A stretch of 50,769 nucleotides of DNA from Hyphomicrobium sp. (GTDB taxonomy: Bacteria > Pseudomonadota > Alphaproteobacteria > Rhizobiales > Hyphomicrobiaceae). Shown here piece by piece: positions 19,253 through 28,213 of this stretch (its first letter is position 1; each line of letters begins with the position of its first letter). The DNA is taken from contig PEQZ01000003.1 of NCBI GenBank assembly GCA_002928395.1, positions 1 to 50,769 of the forward strand, read 5' to 3'. The position numbers were made by a program, and so were the translations under genes. The notes beneath the pieces were generated by a model. It was not told the origin of the DNA and did no database searches. It worked only from the letters and a program-made list of their open reading frames with translations.

Positions 19253-20431
19253 ATGGCTGCGGAGACGGCAAAGAAGTTCGAGGCGCTCGAACGGCAGGCA
19301 CAGACGCTGATGGGCGTGTTCGTCGCGGCCGGTCACGAGGCCGTGGCGCCGTCGATGATACAACCGGCGGACGTGTTTCTCGACGTCGTCGGCGAAACGC
19401 TGCGGGCACGCACTTACGTGTTCACCGACCATAACGGCGACGAGTTGTGCCTCAGGCCCGACCTGACGGTGCCGACCTGCCGGTTGCATCTCGAGCGCCA
19501 CCCCGAGGGCAATGTCGCAGCGAAATATTGCTACAACGGCCCCGCCTTCCGGTTCCAGCCGCAGGGTGCCGCGAGCACGCACCCGCGTGAATTCCGCCAG
19601 GCCGGGATCGAGGCGTTTGCGGCCGGCGACCGCGAGACCGCGGACGCTGAAACCGTCGCCACGATCATCAAGGCGATGAAAGCCGCGGGCCTCGGCGCGT
19701 TCAAACTCAGGATCGGCGATCTCGGATTGTTCAGCGCACTGTTGACGGCGAGCCAGATGCCGGAACGCTGGCGCACACTGCTCACGCACCAGTTCTGGCG
19801 GCCGGACGCCTTCCGGGCGGAATTGAAACGGCTGGTGTCGTCCCAGGCGGAGGCCTTGCAAGGGATTCCAGCCGAACTCGTGAGATCGCTCGACCCGGCC
19901 GAACCAGACGACGCCGAGAACACGGTCGGGCGCTATCTCGAACGGAGGGGTATCGAACTCGTCGGTGCGCGCTCGGTTTCGGAAATCACGGCAAGCCTGC
20001 TCGACATCGTGGCAGATGGCCGGGGGGTGCCCTTGCCTCGTCAGACCGCTGATGTGATCGAAACCTATCTCCAGGTGCGCGCGCCAGCGGATGCCGCCAC
20101 GGCGCGGATCGAGGATTTGTTGCGCGGCAAGGGTGTCGACATCACGCCCGCGCTCGACACGTTCGATCGCCGCCTCGCGCTATTGGCGGACGCCGGTGTC
20201 GATCTCGCTCATACAGAGTTCTCGGCAGAGTTCGGCCGCTCGCTCGAATACTACACGGGCTTCGTGTTCGAGATCGCCGTCCCTGGGCTCGGCCCCACGA
20301 GCCCGGTGGCCGGCGGCGGCCGCTATGACAGTTTGATGCACGCGGCCGGAGCACAAAAAGACGTGGCGGCCGTGGGCGCGGCGATACATACCGAACGGCT
20401 GCTGGCGGCCATCGAAGGAGCCAACCGATGA
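19253..20431 (+). CDS. hisZ: ATP phosphoribosyltransferase regulatory subunit HisZ
   Basis: HisZ is a HisRS paralogue without charging activity. It joins short HisG to make an active, histidine-regulated ATP phosphoribosyltransferase, the first step of histidine synthesis. The 392-residue product keeps the catalytic-core fold ([57 protein letters not shown]). It starts 4 bp after hisS, and its TGA overlaps the hisG ATG (20428-20431). The hisS-hisZ-hisG order is typical of Hyphomicrobiales and puts tRNA charging and histidine synthesis on one message. Confidence 0.93.
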   Translation: MAAETAKKFEALERQAQTLMGVFVAAGHEAVAPSMIQPADVFLDVVGETLRARTYVFTDHNGDELCLRPDLTVPTCRLHLERHPEGNVAAKYCYNGPAFRFQPQGAASTHPREFRQAGIEAFAAGDRETADAETVATIIKAMKAAGLGAFKLRIGDLGLFSALLTASQMPERWRTLLTHQFWRPDAFRAELKRLVSSQAEALQGIPAELVRSLDPAEPDDAENTVGRYLERRGIELVGARSVSEITASLLDIVADGRGVPLPRQTADVIETYLQVRAPADAATARIEDLLRGKGVDITPALDTFDRRLALLADAGVDLAHTEFSAEFGRSLEYYTGFVFEIAVPGLGPTSPVAGGGRYDSLMHAAGAQKDVAAVGAAIHTERLLAAIEGANR

Positions 20432-21126
20432 ATGAGCGGCTGGTGCTTGCCGTGCCATCGAAAGGCCGGCTGATGGAACAGACATCCGAACTGCTGGCGG
20501 CAGCGGGGCTGCAACTGCGCAAGACCGGGCACGAGCGCGGCTACCGCGGCGAAATCGACGGCCTCGACGGGGTCGACGTGACGTTCATCTCGGCGTCGGA
20601 GATCGCAGCCCATCTCAAGACCGGCCGCGCTCACCTGGGCGTTACCGGGGAGGACCTGGTGCGCGAGCACATGGCGGACGCCGACGACCGCGTGACATTG
20701 GTCAAGAAGCTCGGCTTTGGACACGCCGATGTGGTGGTGGCAGTGCCACTGGGCTGGATCGACGTGCGCAACATGGCCGACCTCGACCGCATTGCACAGC
20801 CGTTTCGCCGCACGCACGGCCGCTGGTATCGTGTCGCCACCAAGTACCTCAATACGACGCGGCGTTTTTTTGCGGCGATGGGGGTGACCGACTACCGCCT
20901 CGTGGAGAGCCTCGGCGCAACCGAGGGCACGCCAGCAGCCGGCACCGCCGATCTGATCGTCGACATCACGTCCACGGGTGAGACGTTGCGCGCCAACGGC
21001 CTGAAGATTCTGGACGACGGCGTCATCCTGAAGTCGGAAGCCAATCTCGTTGTCTCGAACACAGCCGGCTGGACCCCATGCACGGAGCGGACGCGCGATG
21101 AGATCTTGGCCCGGCTCGGAGTTTGA
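20428..21126 (+). CDS. hisG: ATP phosphoribosyltransferase catalytic subunit HisG, short form
   Basis: HisG joins ATP and PRPP to start histidine synthesis. At 232 residues it is the short form, which lacks the C-terminal regulatory domain and needs HisZ. Visible features are [10 protein letters not shown] at the N-terminus, [10 protein letters not shown], and the PRPP-binding [18 protein letters not shown] near residues 172-190. The start overlaps the hisZ stop (ATGA), so synthesis of the two subunits is probably coupled. Confidence 0.95.
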   Translation: MNERLVLAVPSKGRLMEQTSELLAAAGLQLRKTGHERGYRGEIDGLDGVDVTFISASEIAAHLKTGRAHLGVTGEDLVREHMADADDRVTLVKKLGFGHADVVVAVPLGWIDVRNMADLDRIAQPFRRTHGRWYRVATKYLNTTRRFFAAMGVTDYRLVESLGATEGTPAAGTADLIVDITSTGETLRANGLKILDDGVILKSEANLVVSNTAGWTPCTERTRDEILARLGV

Positions 21127-21307
21127 AGGTGTTCCCGAGCGGCTGGCGGTGGCGTAGGCAGGAAGCAGGTTGGCTTCGATCTGCATCTCGTCGATCCGGT
21201 CGGCAGAACGTCGCCGATGGCGAGACCATGCCAACGAGCTTGTCACAGTCGCGGCCCGGCAACGGGCGGATGCGCGATAACAGTTTTCGGAATAGCGGCG
21301 AGGGCCC

Positions 21308-21769
21308 ATGCGGATTGTTCGTGAGATCGACATTGGGGCGCCGCACGCTCGCGTCTGGCAGCTGTTGAGCGACGACGCGAGTCGCAAGCTTTGGATGCCG
21401 GACCTGATCGCCACGACCTATCCGGCGGGACGTCCCACGGGCGATCCCACGGGCTCGACGTTCCGCGAAACGATGCGCGAGGGCGGCTCGATCCGCAGCT
21501 TCGCAGGCACCGTGACCGCCTTCGTCGAGGGTCGGATGATGGCTGTGCGGCTGCAGGATCACCAACTGAGAATGGAGATCGATTACCGGCTCAATCGAAA
21601 CGCAAACAGCACAGGGCTTCGTTACAGCGGCGAGTTCCAGCTTGTCGGCCTCATGGGCGGCATGATGATTGGCATGGCGCGACCGATGATCGAGGGCATG
21701 GTGTCCCGTCAGCTCGACAGCCTGAAGCGCGTGGCCGAGGCCAAGACCGACGCTCGAGGCGATGGCTGA
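21308..21769 (+). CDS. SRPBCC (START/Bet v1-like) family protein
   Basis: The 153-residue product has the layout of the SRPBCC superfamily: a first strand [20 protein letters not shown], the middle [21 protein letters not shown], and a C-terminal helix ([23 protein letters not shown]). These proteins form a deep pocket for hydrophobic ligands; some are cyclases, others carriers. The ligand cannot be told. The ATG at 21308 has AGGG close upstream. It lies between hisG and proB; the 181-bp gap before it holds no gene I can see. Confidence 0.72.
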   Translation: MRIVREIDIGAPHARVWQLLSDDASRKLWMPDLIATTYPAGRPTGDPTGSTFRETMREGGSIRSFAGTVTAFVEGRMMAVRLQDHQLRMEIDYRLNRNANSTGLRYSGEFQLVGLMGGMMIGMARPMIEGMVSRQLDSLKRVAEAKTDARGDG

Positions 21770-21785
21770 TATGCTTATGCGTGGG

Positions 21786-21813
21786 TTGCCCATTGCGCAT
21801 CCAGTCTTAAACT
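21786..21813 (+). promoter_or_regulatory. possible sigma-70 promoter for proB
   Basis: TTGCCC (21786-21791) and TAAACT (21808-21813) are 16 bases apart and lie 48 bp before the chosen proB ATG. This would let proBA be read separately from the SRPBCC gene. Both hexamers are imperfect matches. Confidence 0.3.
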
Positions 21814-21860
21814 CTGCTAGGGTTTTGGCGCATCCTGCCATCCCGAGATCCCCGCGAACC

Positions 21861-23045
21861 ATGACAGCAACGCCGGACAAAAACCTTCAAGCCGCCGATA
21901 CCTCCGCAAACCCTGGAACCCGAGTACGGCCAGAATGGGCGCGCTCGAAGCGGATCGTGGTCAAGATCGGTTCGGCGCTGCTGGCTGACCGGACGACCGG
22001 GCAGTTGAAGACGGAATGGCTGTCGTCGTTGATGGACGACGTGTCGGCTCTGGCGCGCGCGGGCAAAGACGTCGTGCTGGTCTCGTCGGGTGCGATCGCG
22101 CTCGGGCGTCACAGGCTGGCGCTGCCCAAGGGACCGCTGCAGCTCGAGCAGTCTCAGGCGGCCGCAGCAGTTGGCCAGATCAGCTTGGCCCATGCCTATC
22201 AGGAACTTGCAAAGGCGCGCGGACTGATCGCAGCACAGATTTTGCTGACGCTCGGCGATACGGAGGAACGGCGGCGGTACCTCAACGCCAGGCATACGAT
22301 CGAGATGTTGCTGGCGTTGAAGGCCATTCCGGTCGTCAACGAGAATGACACGGTGGCCACGAGTGAGATCCGCTACGGCGACAACGACCGGTTGAGTGCA
22401 CGGGTCGCCAGCATGGTCTCGGCTGATACACTGGTGCTGCTATCGGACATCGACGGGCTCTATACGGCACCTCCGGCTTCGAACCTGGACGCGCGCCACA
22501 TTCCGCTCGTCACCGAAATCACGCCCGAGATCGAGGCGATGGCGGGCGACGCCGGGACGGAGCTTTCGAAAGGCGGCATGAAGACCAAGGTCGAGGCGGG
22601 CAAGATCGCGCTCGCCGCCGGCACCAACATGGTGATCACCACCGGCAAGGTGATGAACCCGCTCAGGGCCATTGCCGAAGGAGCGCCGGTCACGTGGTTT
22701 CTGGCAAAATCCGATCCCGTCACGGCCAAGAAGCGCTGGATCGCCGGACAGCTCGAGCCGGCGGGCCAGATCGTGATCGATGCGGGCGCGGAGAAGGCGC
22801 TGCTGTCGGGCAAAAGCCTGCTGCCGGCAGGCGTGGTTCGCATCGACGGCGACTTCGAACGGGGCGACGCCGTACTGATCCGCGGCAGCGATGGCCGGGA
22901 GCTGGGTCGCGGACTGATCGCCTATGGCCACGTGGACGCCCGCCTCATCATGGGCAAGCGCTCGGGCGCCATCGCTGCCATCCTCGGGCACGAGGGCCGC
23001 GACACGCTGATCCATCGCGACGACATGGCGCTGAACAGGAAGTGA
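21861..23045 (+). CDS. proB: glutamate 5-kinase
   Basis: ProB phosphorylates glutamate, the first step of proline synthesis. The 394-residue product has the amino-acid-kinase domain ([64 protein letters not shown]) and a C-terminal PUA domain ([20 protein letters not shown]). The ATG at 21861 gives a short leader before the first strand; an in-frame ATG at 21762 inside the upstream gene adds 33 residues unlike the family. proA follows 5 bp later. Confidence 0.93.
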   Translation: MTATPDKNLQAADTSANPGTRVRPEWARSKRIVVKIGSALLADRTTGQLKTEWLSSLMDDVSALARAGKDVVLVSSGAIALGRHRLALPKGPLQLEQSQAAAAVGQISLAHAYQELAKARGLIAAQILLTLGDTEERRRYLNARHTIEMLLALKAIPVVNENDTVATSEIRYGDNDRLSARVASMVSADTLVLLSDIDGLYTAPPASNLDARHIPLVTEITPEIEAMAGDAGTELSKGGMKTKVEAGKIALAAGTNMVITTGKVMNPLRAIAEGAPVTWFLAKSDPVTAKKRWIAGQLEPAGQIVIDAGAEKALLSGKSLLPAGVVRIDGDFERGDAVLIRGSDGRELGRGLIAYGHVDARLIMGKRSGAIAAILGHEGRDTLIHRDDMALNRK

Positions 23046-23050
23046 CGACG

Positions 23051-24352
23051 ATGAGCAAGACCCAGACGGCCGCGAGCACGGCGCCGCATGACAGCGAGAC
23101 GGCAGCGGCGATGGTCGAGACGGGTCGCGCGGCACGCGCCGCCGGACGCGAGATGGCTTTGGCGTCGACCGAGCAGAAGAACCTCGCGCTGACCGCAGCG
23201 GCCAAGGCGCTGCGCACCAGCGTCGCTGATATCATCGCCGCGAACGCGCGCGACATCGCGACTGCGAAAAGCGCCGACCGGCCGGCTTCGTTCATCGACC
23301 GGCTGACGCTCGACACTTCACGCGTCGAAGCCATGGCCCAGGGGCTCGAGGAGATCGCCGCGCTGGCCGATCCGGTCGGCACGGTGTTCGCGGAATGGAC
23401 CCGGCCGAACGGGTTGAAGTTCGAGCGGGTGCGCGTGCCGCTCGGCGTCATCGGCATCATCTACGAGAGCCGGCCGAACGTGACGGCGGATGCGGGAGCG
23501 CTGTGCCTCAAGGCGGGCAACGCGGCGATCCTGCGCGGCGGCTCGGAGAGCCATCACTCGTCGACGGCGATCCACGCGGCGCTCGTCGCCGGATTGCGCA
23601 AAGCCGAATTGCCGGAGGCCGCGATCCAGCTCGTCGCCACCACCGATCGCGCGGCGGTCGGGCACATGCTCGCGGGGCTCGACGGCAACATCGACGTCAT
23701 CGTGCCGCGCGGCGGCAAGAGCCTCGTCGAGCGCGTGCAGAAGGACGCACGCGTGCCGGTGTTCGCGCACCTCGAAGGTATCTGCCACACCTACGTCGAT
23801 CGCGGCGCCGACATGGACATCGCCCTGCCCATCGTGCTCAACGCCAAATTGCGTCGCACCGGCGTGTGTGGTTCGACCGAATGCCTTCTGGTCGACAGGA
23901 ACGCGCACGAGGATTACCTGACGCCGTTGGTCAAGGCGTTGTTGGATGCGGGCTGCGAAGTGCGTGGCGACCCCGCGACGGTGACCTGCGATCCGCGCGT
24001 CAAGTCCGCAACGCCCGCGGACTACGGGCACGAATTCCTCGACAGTATCATCGCGGTGAAGACGGTGGACGGCGTCGACGAGGCGATCGAGCACATCGCG
24101 CGATATGGCTCGCAGCACACTGACGCCATCATCACCGAATGCGGCGGTACGGCCGAGCGCTTCCTGAAGCGCGTCGACAGCGCCATCGTGCTGCTGAATG
24201 CATCGACGCAATTCGCCGACGGCGGCGAGTTCGGCTTCGGCGCCGAGATCGGCATCGCGACCGGCAGGATGCACGCACGCGGACCGGTCGGCGTCGAGCA
24301 ATTGACGAGCTTCAAGTACGTCGTGCGCGGCACAGGCCAGACCCGACCCTGA
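23051..24352 (+). CDS. proA: glutamate-5-semialdehyde dehydrogenase
   Basis: ProA reduces glutamyl-5-phosphate to the semialdehyde in proline synthesis. The 433-residue product has the family signatures [31 protein letters not shown] and the catalytic cysteine C273 in [11 protein letters not shown], with [20 protein letters not shown] near the end. The ATG at 23051 has AGGAAG about eight bases upstream and is five bases after the proB stop, so the genes are co-transcribed. An open frame from 22694 only shadows proB. Confidence 0.95.
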   Translation: MSKTQTAASTAPHDSETAAAMVETGRAARAAGREMALASTEQKNLALTAAAKALRTSVADIIAANARDIATAKSADRPASFIDRLTLDTSRVEAMAQGLEEIAALADPVGTVFAEWTRPNGLKFERVRVPLGVIGIIYESRPNVTADAGALCLKAGNAAILRGGSESHHSSTAIHAALVAGLRKAELPEAAIQLVATTDRAAVGHMLAGLDGNIDVIVPRGGKSLVERVQKDARVPVFAHLEGICHTYVDRGADMDIALPIVLNAKLRRTGVCGSTECLLVDRNAHEDYLTPLVKALLDAGCEVRGDPATVTCDPRVKSATPADYGHEFLDSIIAVKTVDGVDEAIEHIARYGSQHTDAIITECGGTAERFLKRVDSAIVLLNASTQFADGGEFGFGAEIGIATGRMHARGPVGVEQLTSFKYVVRGTGQTRP

Positions 24353-24374
24353 GTTGACGATCATCGGTGCTGAA

Positions 24375-25004
24375 TTACCGTGTCATTGCCACGCCCAGCC
24401 CTTCGACCTCGACGCGCAGATTGCGATAGAGCACGGGTCCGCGCCATCCGGCCGGTGACGATTGGCAACGGGCTTGGATGGAGCCGTGGCTGATGGCAGG
24501 CGCGGCCTGCTCCAGGCTGTCGAGCGCGCGGGCCGACACGACGTGGAACACCCAATGGCCTGTTTCCGTGGGGTTGATCATGCCCTTTTCCCCCAGCAGG
24601 AGAAGTCCTAAGACGTAGATCTCGGCAGGCCTGCTCCAGCTGCGGGCCAATTGCCGCGAGGATGCGTCATAGGCGAGTGTGGGTGCAATCGGATAGACGA
24701 CCGCCGCACGACGCTCGGGCGGCCAACCAGCATAGGCAGCCGCCGTCTCGATCTTGATCTTCAGACCGCTCTTGGTCACGAGGTCGAAACCTGCACCTGG
24801 CCCGCCGTTTGCGAGCGCTCCCAGGTTACGGCTGATAAGAAACTCAGCCAGCGCGCTGCGGGCGGCATTGCTGGTCAAATCGGTGATGCCCCACTCCCAG
24901 AAATTGAGGAGCGTCAGCGGAAAACTCTCCCATTGGTCGCGGAAATTTTCCCAACCTGAGCGATTGCGGACTTGCAGTTGGTCGCGGCCTGCCTTCCATA
25001 TCAT
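24375..25004 (-). CDS. PD-(D/E)XK nuclease-fold protein with altered active site
   Basis: The 209-residue product resembles a family of uncharacterised nuclease-fold proteins with the plan: helix NxxRxxLAEF, then a strand DLVTxxGxKIEVKSxAYxxxW, then YVxxLL and WxFxVL. Here these read NAARSALAEFLISRNLG, FDLVTKSGLKIKIETAAAY (D74, K84, E86), EIYVLGLLLLG and HWVFHVVSARALD. The usual catalytic E-x-K at 84-86 appears as K-x-E, so cleavage activity is doubtful. The family match is from memory, not a search. The start ATG has AGAGGGG eight bases upstream. It converges with proA and diverges from nadD, splitting an otherwise conserved proA-nadD pair. Confidence 0.6.
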   Translation of the reverse strand: MIWKAGRDQLQVRNRSGWENFRDQWESFPLTLLNFWEWGITDLTSNAARSALAEFLISRNLGALANGGPGAGFDLVTKSGLKIKIETAAAYAGWPPERRAAVVYPIAPTLAYDASSRQLARSWSRPAEIYVLGLLLLGEKGMINPTETGHWVFHVVSARALDSLEQAAPAISHGSIQARCQSSPAGWRGPVLYRNLRVEVEGLGVAMTR

Positions 25005-25076
25005 GGTCGTCGCCCCTCTGATCCCAAGAGATCGAACGAATCACACCCGCAGTCTAGACGAGCCAAGCCCCGCCAT

Positions 25077-25757
25077 ATGCTCAAATCCAAACGGCGTCAG
25101 TTCGGCTCGATCCGGGTCAAAGCCCCGATGGCATATCCAGGCGAGACGATCGGCGTGATGGGCGGCACTTTCAATCCACCGCACGACGGTCACGTCACGG
25201 TGAGCAGAACGGCCATGCGTCGGCTTGGCCTCGACCGGCTGTGGTGGGTGGTGACGCCGGGAAATCCGCTGAAGTCCAACGACGGATTGCCCGACATCGA
25301 GTCCCGGATGGCGGCCTGCCGCCGGCTCATCCGCGATCCGAAGGTGGTGATCACGGCATTCGAAGCGCAACTCGGCACGCCTTATACAGCCGCCACGCTG
25401 GAGTTTCTGAAGCTGCGATACCCGGCGGTGCGGTTTGTGTGGGTGATGGGTGCCGACAATCTTGCAGGCTTTCACCGCTGGCAACGCTGGTGGGACATCG
25501 CCAAGATGATGCCGATGGCTGTGGTCGATCGACCGGGCTGGCGCTGGCGGGCCCAGACCTCGCCGACGGCCCGACGTTTTCGCTCCCTTCAGGCGCCCGA
25601 ATCGCGCGCCAAAACCTTGGCCTTTCGCGGAGGCCGGGGTTGGACCTTGCTCACAACACGGCTCTCGCCGCTGTCCTCGACAGAATTGCGACGGGGTACC
25701 GCGACCGCACCGACCCCGGGCAACTCTTGTAATTCGTTATTAAAAACATATAGTTAA
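25077..25757 (+). CDS. nadD: nicotinate-nucleotide adenylyltransferase
   Basis: NadD adenylates nicotinate mononucleotide in NAD synthesis. The nucleotidyltransferase signature GVMGGTFNPPHDGHVTVS (with HDGH) lies near the N-terminus, followed by LWWVVTPGNPLK, FVWVMGADNLAGFHRWQRW and SPLSSTELRRG near the C-terminus. I start at ATG 25077 (226 residues); ATG 25128 is also in frame and possible. The frame open from 24972 overlaps the divergent neighbour and is not needed. The last ten codons (to SLLKTYS) are unusually AT-rich and overlap a likely promoter for rsfS. Confidence 0.9.
   Translation: MLKSKRRQFGSIRVKAPMAYPGETIGVMGGTFNPPHDGHVTVSRTAMRRLGLDRLWWVVTPGNPLKSNDGLPDIESRMAACRRLIRDPKVVITAFEAQLGTPYTAATLEFLKLRYPAVRFVWVMGADNLAGFHRWQRWWDIAKMMPMAVVDRPGWRWRAQTSPTARRFRSLQAPESRAKTLAFRGGRGWTLLTTRLSPLSSTELRRGTATAPTPGNSCNSLLKTYS
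25727..25754 (+). promoter_or_regulatory. possible sigma-70 promoter for rsfS
   Basis: TTGTAA (25727-25732) and TATAGT (25749-25754) are 16 bases apart in the most AT-rich stretch of this region, overlapping the end of nadD. rsfS begins about 190 bp downstream, leaving a long leader in which I see no clear structure. Confidence 0.4.
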
Positions 25758-25947
25758 TATGTGCGCCCGATCCGCACTGACAGCTGTCCGATCGAAAATC
25801 CGTTGCCCGTACCCCTCCCGAGAGACTATTCTCCTATCGTGGCAGTAATTGTCACAAAAGGCTCAGTGGAATCTCGGTAGTGTTTGAGAGTGTCCGCGTG
25901 CGCGACAGCCCCTGTGGGTTTGATGACGAAAGGACGACCACAACACG

Positions 25948-26355
25948 ATGCGAACCTCGACTGAGGGTGCCAAAGCTGGCACCCCTCCGCGCGAGCTTTT
26001 GTCGGATGCGACAAAGCCCGCAAAGCAACTCGAAGAGATCTTGCACTGGCTCGACGAAGCCAAGGCTGAGAAGATCGTCAGTATCGATCTCGAGGGTAAG
26101 TCGTCACTCGGCGATTACATGGTGATCGCCACCGGCCGATCGGACCGCCACGTTGGCGCCATTGCCGAACAATTGCACCAGAAGCTCAAGGACGGAGGGT
26201 CCGGACGTGTGCGCGTCGAAGGACTGAAGACCTGCGACTGGGTCCTGATCGACACAGGCGACATCATTGTTCACTTGTTCCGCCCCGAAGTCCGCGAGTT
26301 CTACAACCTCGAGAAGTTGTGGCTCGCTGACCGTCCGGGCGACACCTCGCACTGA
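25948..26355 (+). CDS. rsfS: ribosomal silencing factor RsfS
   Basis: RsfS binds ribosomal protein L14 and blocks joining of the ribosomal subunits when nutrients are scarce. The 135-residue product has the family core: LDEAKAEKIVSIDLEGKSSL, GDYMVIATGRSDRHVGAIA, EGLKTCDWVLIDTGDIIVHL and FRPEVREFYNLEKLW. The ATG at 25948 has AAGGA about a dozen bases upstream. The N-terminal 25 residues are a variable extension. rlmH follows 94 bp later, as in most relatives. Confidence 0.93.
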   Translation: MRTSTEGAKAGTPPRELLSDATKPAKQLEEILHWLDEAKAEKIVSIDLEGKSSLGDYMVIATGRSDRHVGAIAEQLHQKLKDGGSGRVRVEGLKTCDWVLIDTGDIIVHLFRPEVREFYNLEKLWLADRPGDTSH

Positions 26356-26449
26356 TCGGTTCGACAAGCTGACTTTGGTCTGAGCTTGGCGTGTCGCAGC
26401 CAAGTGCCGAAATGGGGCTCCGGCGCAATGCCGCCGGAACGTTGGATCT

Positions 26450-26929
26450 GTGCGCATCTGCATTGCTGCCGTCGGCAAGTTAAAGGATCTCGAGCGCGAC
26501 TTCGTCGACCGCTACGTCAAGCGTTTCGACGCGGCAGGTCGGTCGCTGTCGCTTGGTCCCTTGCGCATCGTGGAACTGGGCGAGAGCCGTGCCCAGACGG
26601 CTGTGGAACGCAAGAACGACGAGAGCCTGCGTTTGCTCAGGACCGTTGAGGGTTGTGAGTTCAGTATCGCGCTCGACGAGGGTGGACACACCATGACCAG
26701 CGCTGCGTTCGCGGAACTCTTGGCCAAGAAGCGGGATCAAGGCATGGCCCACATCGGGTTCCTCATCGGCGGACCAGATGGCCACGGCCAGCCTGTCCGG
26801 GAATCCGCTCGTGCAATGCAATCTTTGAGCGCGATGACGATGCCGCACGGACTGGCTCGGATCATGCTGGTCGAGCAACTCTACCGCGCTGCGACAATCT
26901 TGGCGGGCCATCCCTATCACCGGGCGTGA
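26450..26929 (+). CDS. rlmH: 23S rRNA pseudouridine-1915 N3-methyltransferase
   Basis: RlmH is a SPOUT methyltransferase that modifies pseudouridine 1915 in helix 69 of 23S rRNA. The 159-residue product begins at a GTG (MRICIAAVGKLKDLERDF) and shows FLIGGPDGHG, the SAM-binding knot loop, and the closing RIMLVEQLYRAATILAGHPY. No ATG is available in frame near this point, so GTG 26450 is the start. Its ribosome-binding site is weak. It closes the proBA-nadD-rsfS-rlmH cluster and converges with the next gene. Confidence 0.93.
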   Translation: MRICIAAVGKLKDLERDFVDRYVKRFDAAGRSLSLGPLRIVELGESRAQTAVERKNDESLRLLRTVEGCEFSIALDEGGHTMTSAAFAELLAKKRDQGMAHIGFLIGGPDGHGQPVRESARAMQSLSAMTMPHGLARIMLVEQLYRAATILAGHPYHRA

Positions 26930-26947
26930 TCGCAGGGTTTCGGGTGC

Positions 26948-26967
26948 CTAGACCGTATACGGTCTAG
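26948..26967. terminator. perfect 20-bp palindrome between converging genes
   Basis: Two 10-base arms, CTAGACCGTA and TACGGTCTAG, meet with no spacer at 26957/26958. The element sits between the end of rlmH (26929) and the stop codon of the minus-strand gene, which lies inside it. It could act as a two-way terminator or cruciform, though no T-run follows on either strand. A protein-binding site is equally possible. Confidence 0.45.
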
Positions 26968-27923
26968 CGAGCGAGCCCCACGCGCACCCCGAGGCCGCCA
27001 ACCAACTGATGACTGGCGAGCTGCGTGTCGGCGTAACCGCCCGTCGGAGCGCCGCCAGCCAGCCAGCGCTGGATTTGCGCCCACACGTCGAGGGGCAACC
27101 ACGTGCCGTCCCGTCCGGTCAGCGGCGCGGAATAGCTCGCAAAAGTAAACTTGTACTCGACAAAACACGAGACCCGCGGCAAGCGGAACTCGATACCGAC
27201 GAGCCCTTGCAGCGACGGCCCCGTGAACTGGTATTCGTACGTGCGCTTTGGATCGTTCTTGTGAAGATGGATTTCGGTGTGCGGCAGCGAGACGCCGGCG
27301 CCCAGCCCGACGTAGGGCGACACGCGCGGCGCGAAACTACTGCTGAGCCGCATGAGGCCCGTGGCCATCAGCATATTGTGCCCGTGCGAGAATTCGAGCT
27401 TCTGGAACAAGTCCGAGATGCGGGCCTTCTCAGGTACCGGCTGGCCGTCGAGCGTGCCCTTGATCCGTACTTCCTGTGCCATTCTGGAAATAGCCTTCGA
27501 GTGCGTGAAATCGACCATGCCGCCGAACTGGCCGCCCTCGCTCCAGCGCGCCACGCGCACCCCGTAGTAGACGGGATGCTTGAACGGCTGGCCTTCCCAT
27601 TCGACCTTTTCGACGGTGAAGTCGCGAACCGCGCCACGACCGATGCGCTTGAAATGTACATCGCTATCGTAGGTATAGGGCGTTCCACCATAGGCCGCGA
27701 TGAGCACCTCTGGGGCGGGCGCATCCTCGGCTGCATGTGAGGAATGCGTCGCGTGAGCGCGCGCGGCATGGTCTGCGTCATCGAGCCGGCGAGATTCCAG
27801 CAGGCCGGCCACCGTCCAGCCGAAGAGCAGCGCGATCGCGGCAAGGCTCGTGGCCTGTTCGATGGTGCGGGCGTGCCCCCTTTCCGAGCTCCTCCACGAG
27901 CCGGACCACGAGAGTGCTGTCAT
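26964..27923 (-). CDS. outer-membrane beta-barrel protein, LpxQ-like (possible lipid A oxidase)
   Basis: The 319-residue product has an N-terminal hydrophobic segment (SLAAIALLFGWTVAGLL) and then alternating strands: LIAAYGGTPYTYDSDVHFKR, FKHPVYYGVRVARW, GGMVDFTHSK, FSHGHNMLMATGLMRL, YVGLGAGVSLPHTEIH, YEYQFTGPSLQGLVGIEFRL and CFVEYKFTFASY. This order matches, from memory, rhizobial proteins annotated as lipid A oxidase (LpxQ), an outer-membrane enzyme that oxidises the proximal glucosamine of lipid A. No catalytic residue can be named, so the activity is a guess. ATG 27923 has GGGGGA upstream and is preferred to GTG 27941. Confidence 0.55.
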   Translation of the reverse strand: MTALSWSGSWRSSERGHARTIEQATSLAAIALLFGWTVAGLLESRRLDDADHAARAHATHSSHAAEDAPAPEVLIAAYGGTPYTYDSDVHFKRIGRGAVRDFTVEKVEWEGQPFKHPVYYGVRVARWSEGGQFGGMVDFTHSKAISRMAQEVRIKGTLDGQPVPEKARISDLFQKLEFSHGHNMLMATGLMRLSSSFAPRVSPYVGLGAGVSLPHTEIHLHKNDPKRTYEYQFTGPSLQGLVGIEFRLPRVSCFVEYKFTFASYSAPLTGRDGTWLPLDVWAQIQRWLAGGAPTGGYADTQLASHQLVGGLGVRVGLAR

Positions 27924-28063
27924 GACCAGTATTCCCCCCACCGGACCCAGCCGGCCAATGCCGTGAAAATACTCGTGTTCCGGTTCCGAGATCTGCCTTC
28001 AGGCGCAGCGCCGTTCGGAGCCAATGCCTGAACCATGAGGAGCACGAGCAAGGTTATGATTCG

Positions 28064-28138
28064 AGTGTCGCTTTTTCATCTGACGTTTGGTTTTTGGACC
28101 AGCCGCGAGCGAGGACCAAATGTCAGATGCGCGACACT
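28064..28138. repeat. 75-bp imperfect inverted repeat
   Basis: The left arm 28064-28091 (AGTGTCGC, then CATCTGAC, then TTTGGT) matches the reverse complement of the right arm 28115-28138 except for a T-run of five in the left arm and single differences. The ends AGTGTCGC and GCGACACT are exact. It lies in the 290-bp gap between the end of the depolymerase gene and the start of the LpxQ-like gene. It could be a large terminator hairpin or a MITE-like element. I see no flanking target duplication and no second copy. Confidence 0.7.
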
Positions 28139-28213
28139 AGGCCGTGACGGTCGCGGGCCGAAACCCCTCCCGTGGTCGCACCCGTGCTGATCGCGATCAG
28201 GCGAATGGTGCTG

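Noticed and set aside
25760-25947. tRNA-like or riboswitch element before rsfS
   Set aside because: No cloverleaf, T-loop sequence or known riboswitch core could be traced.
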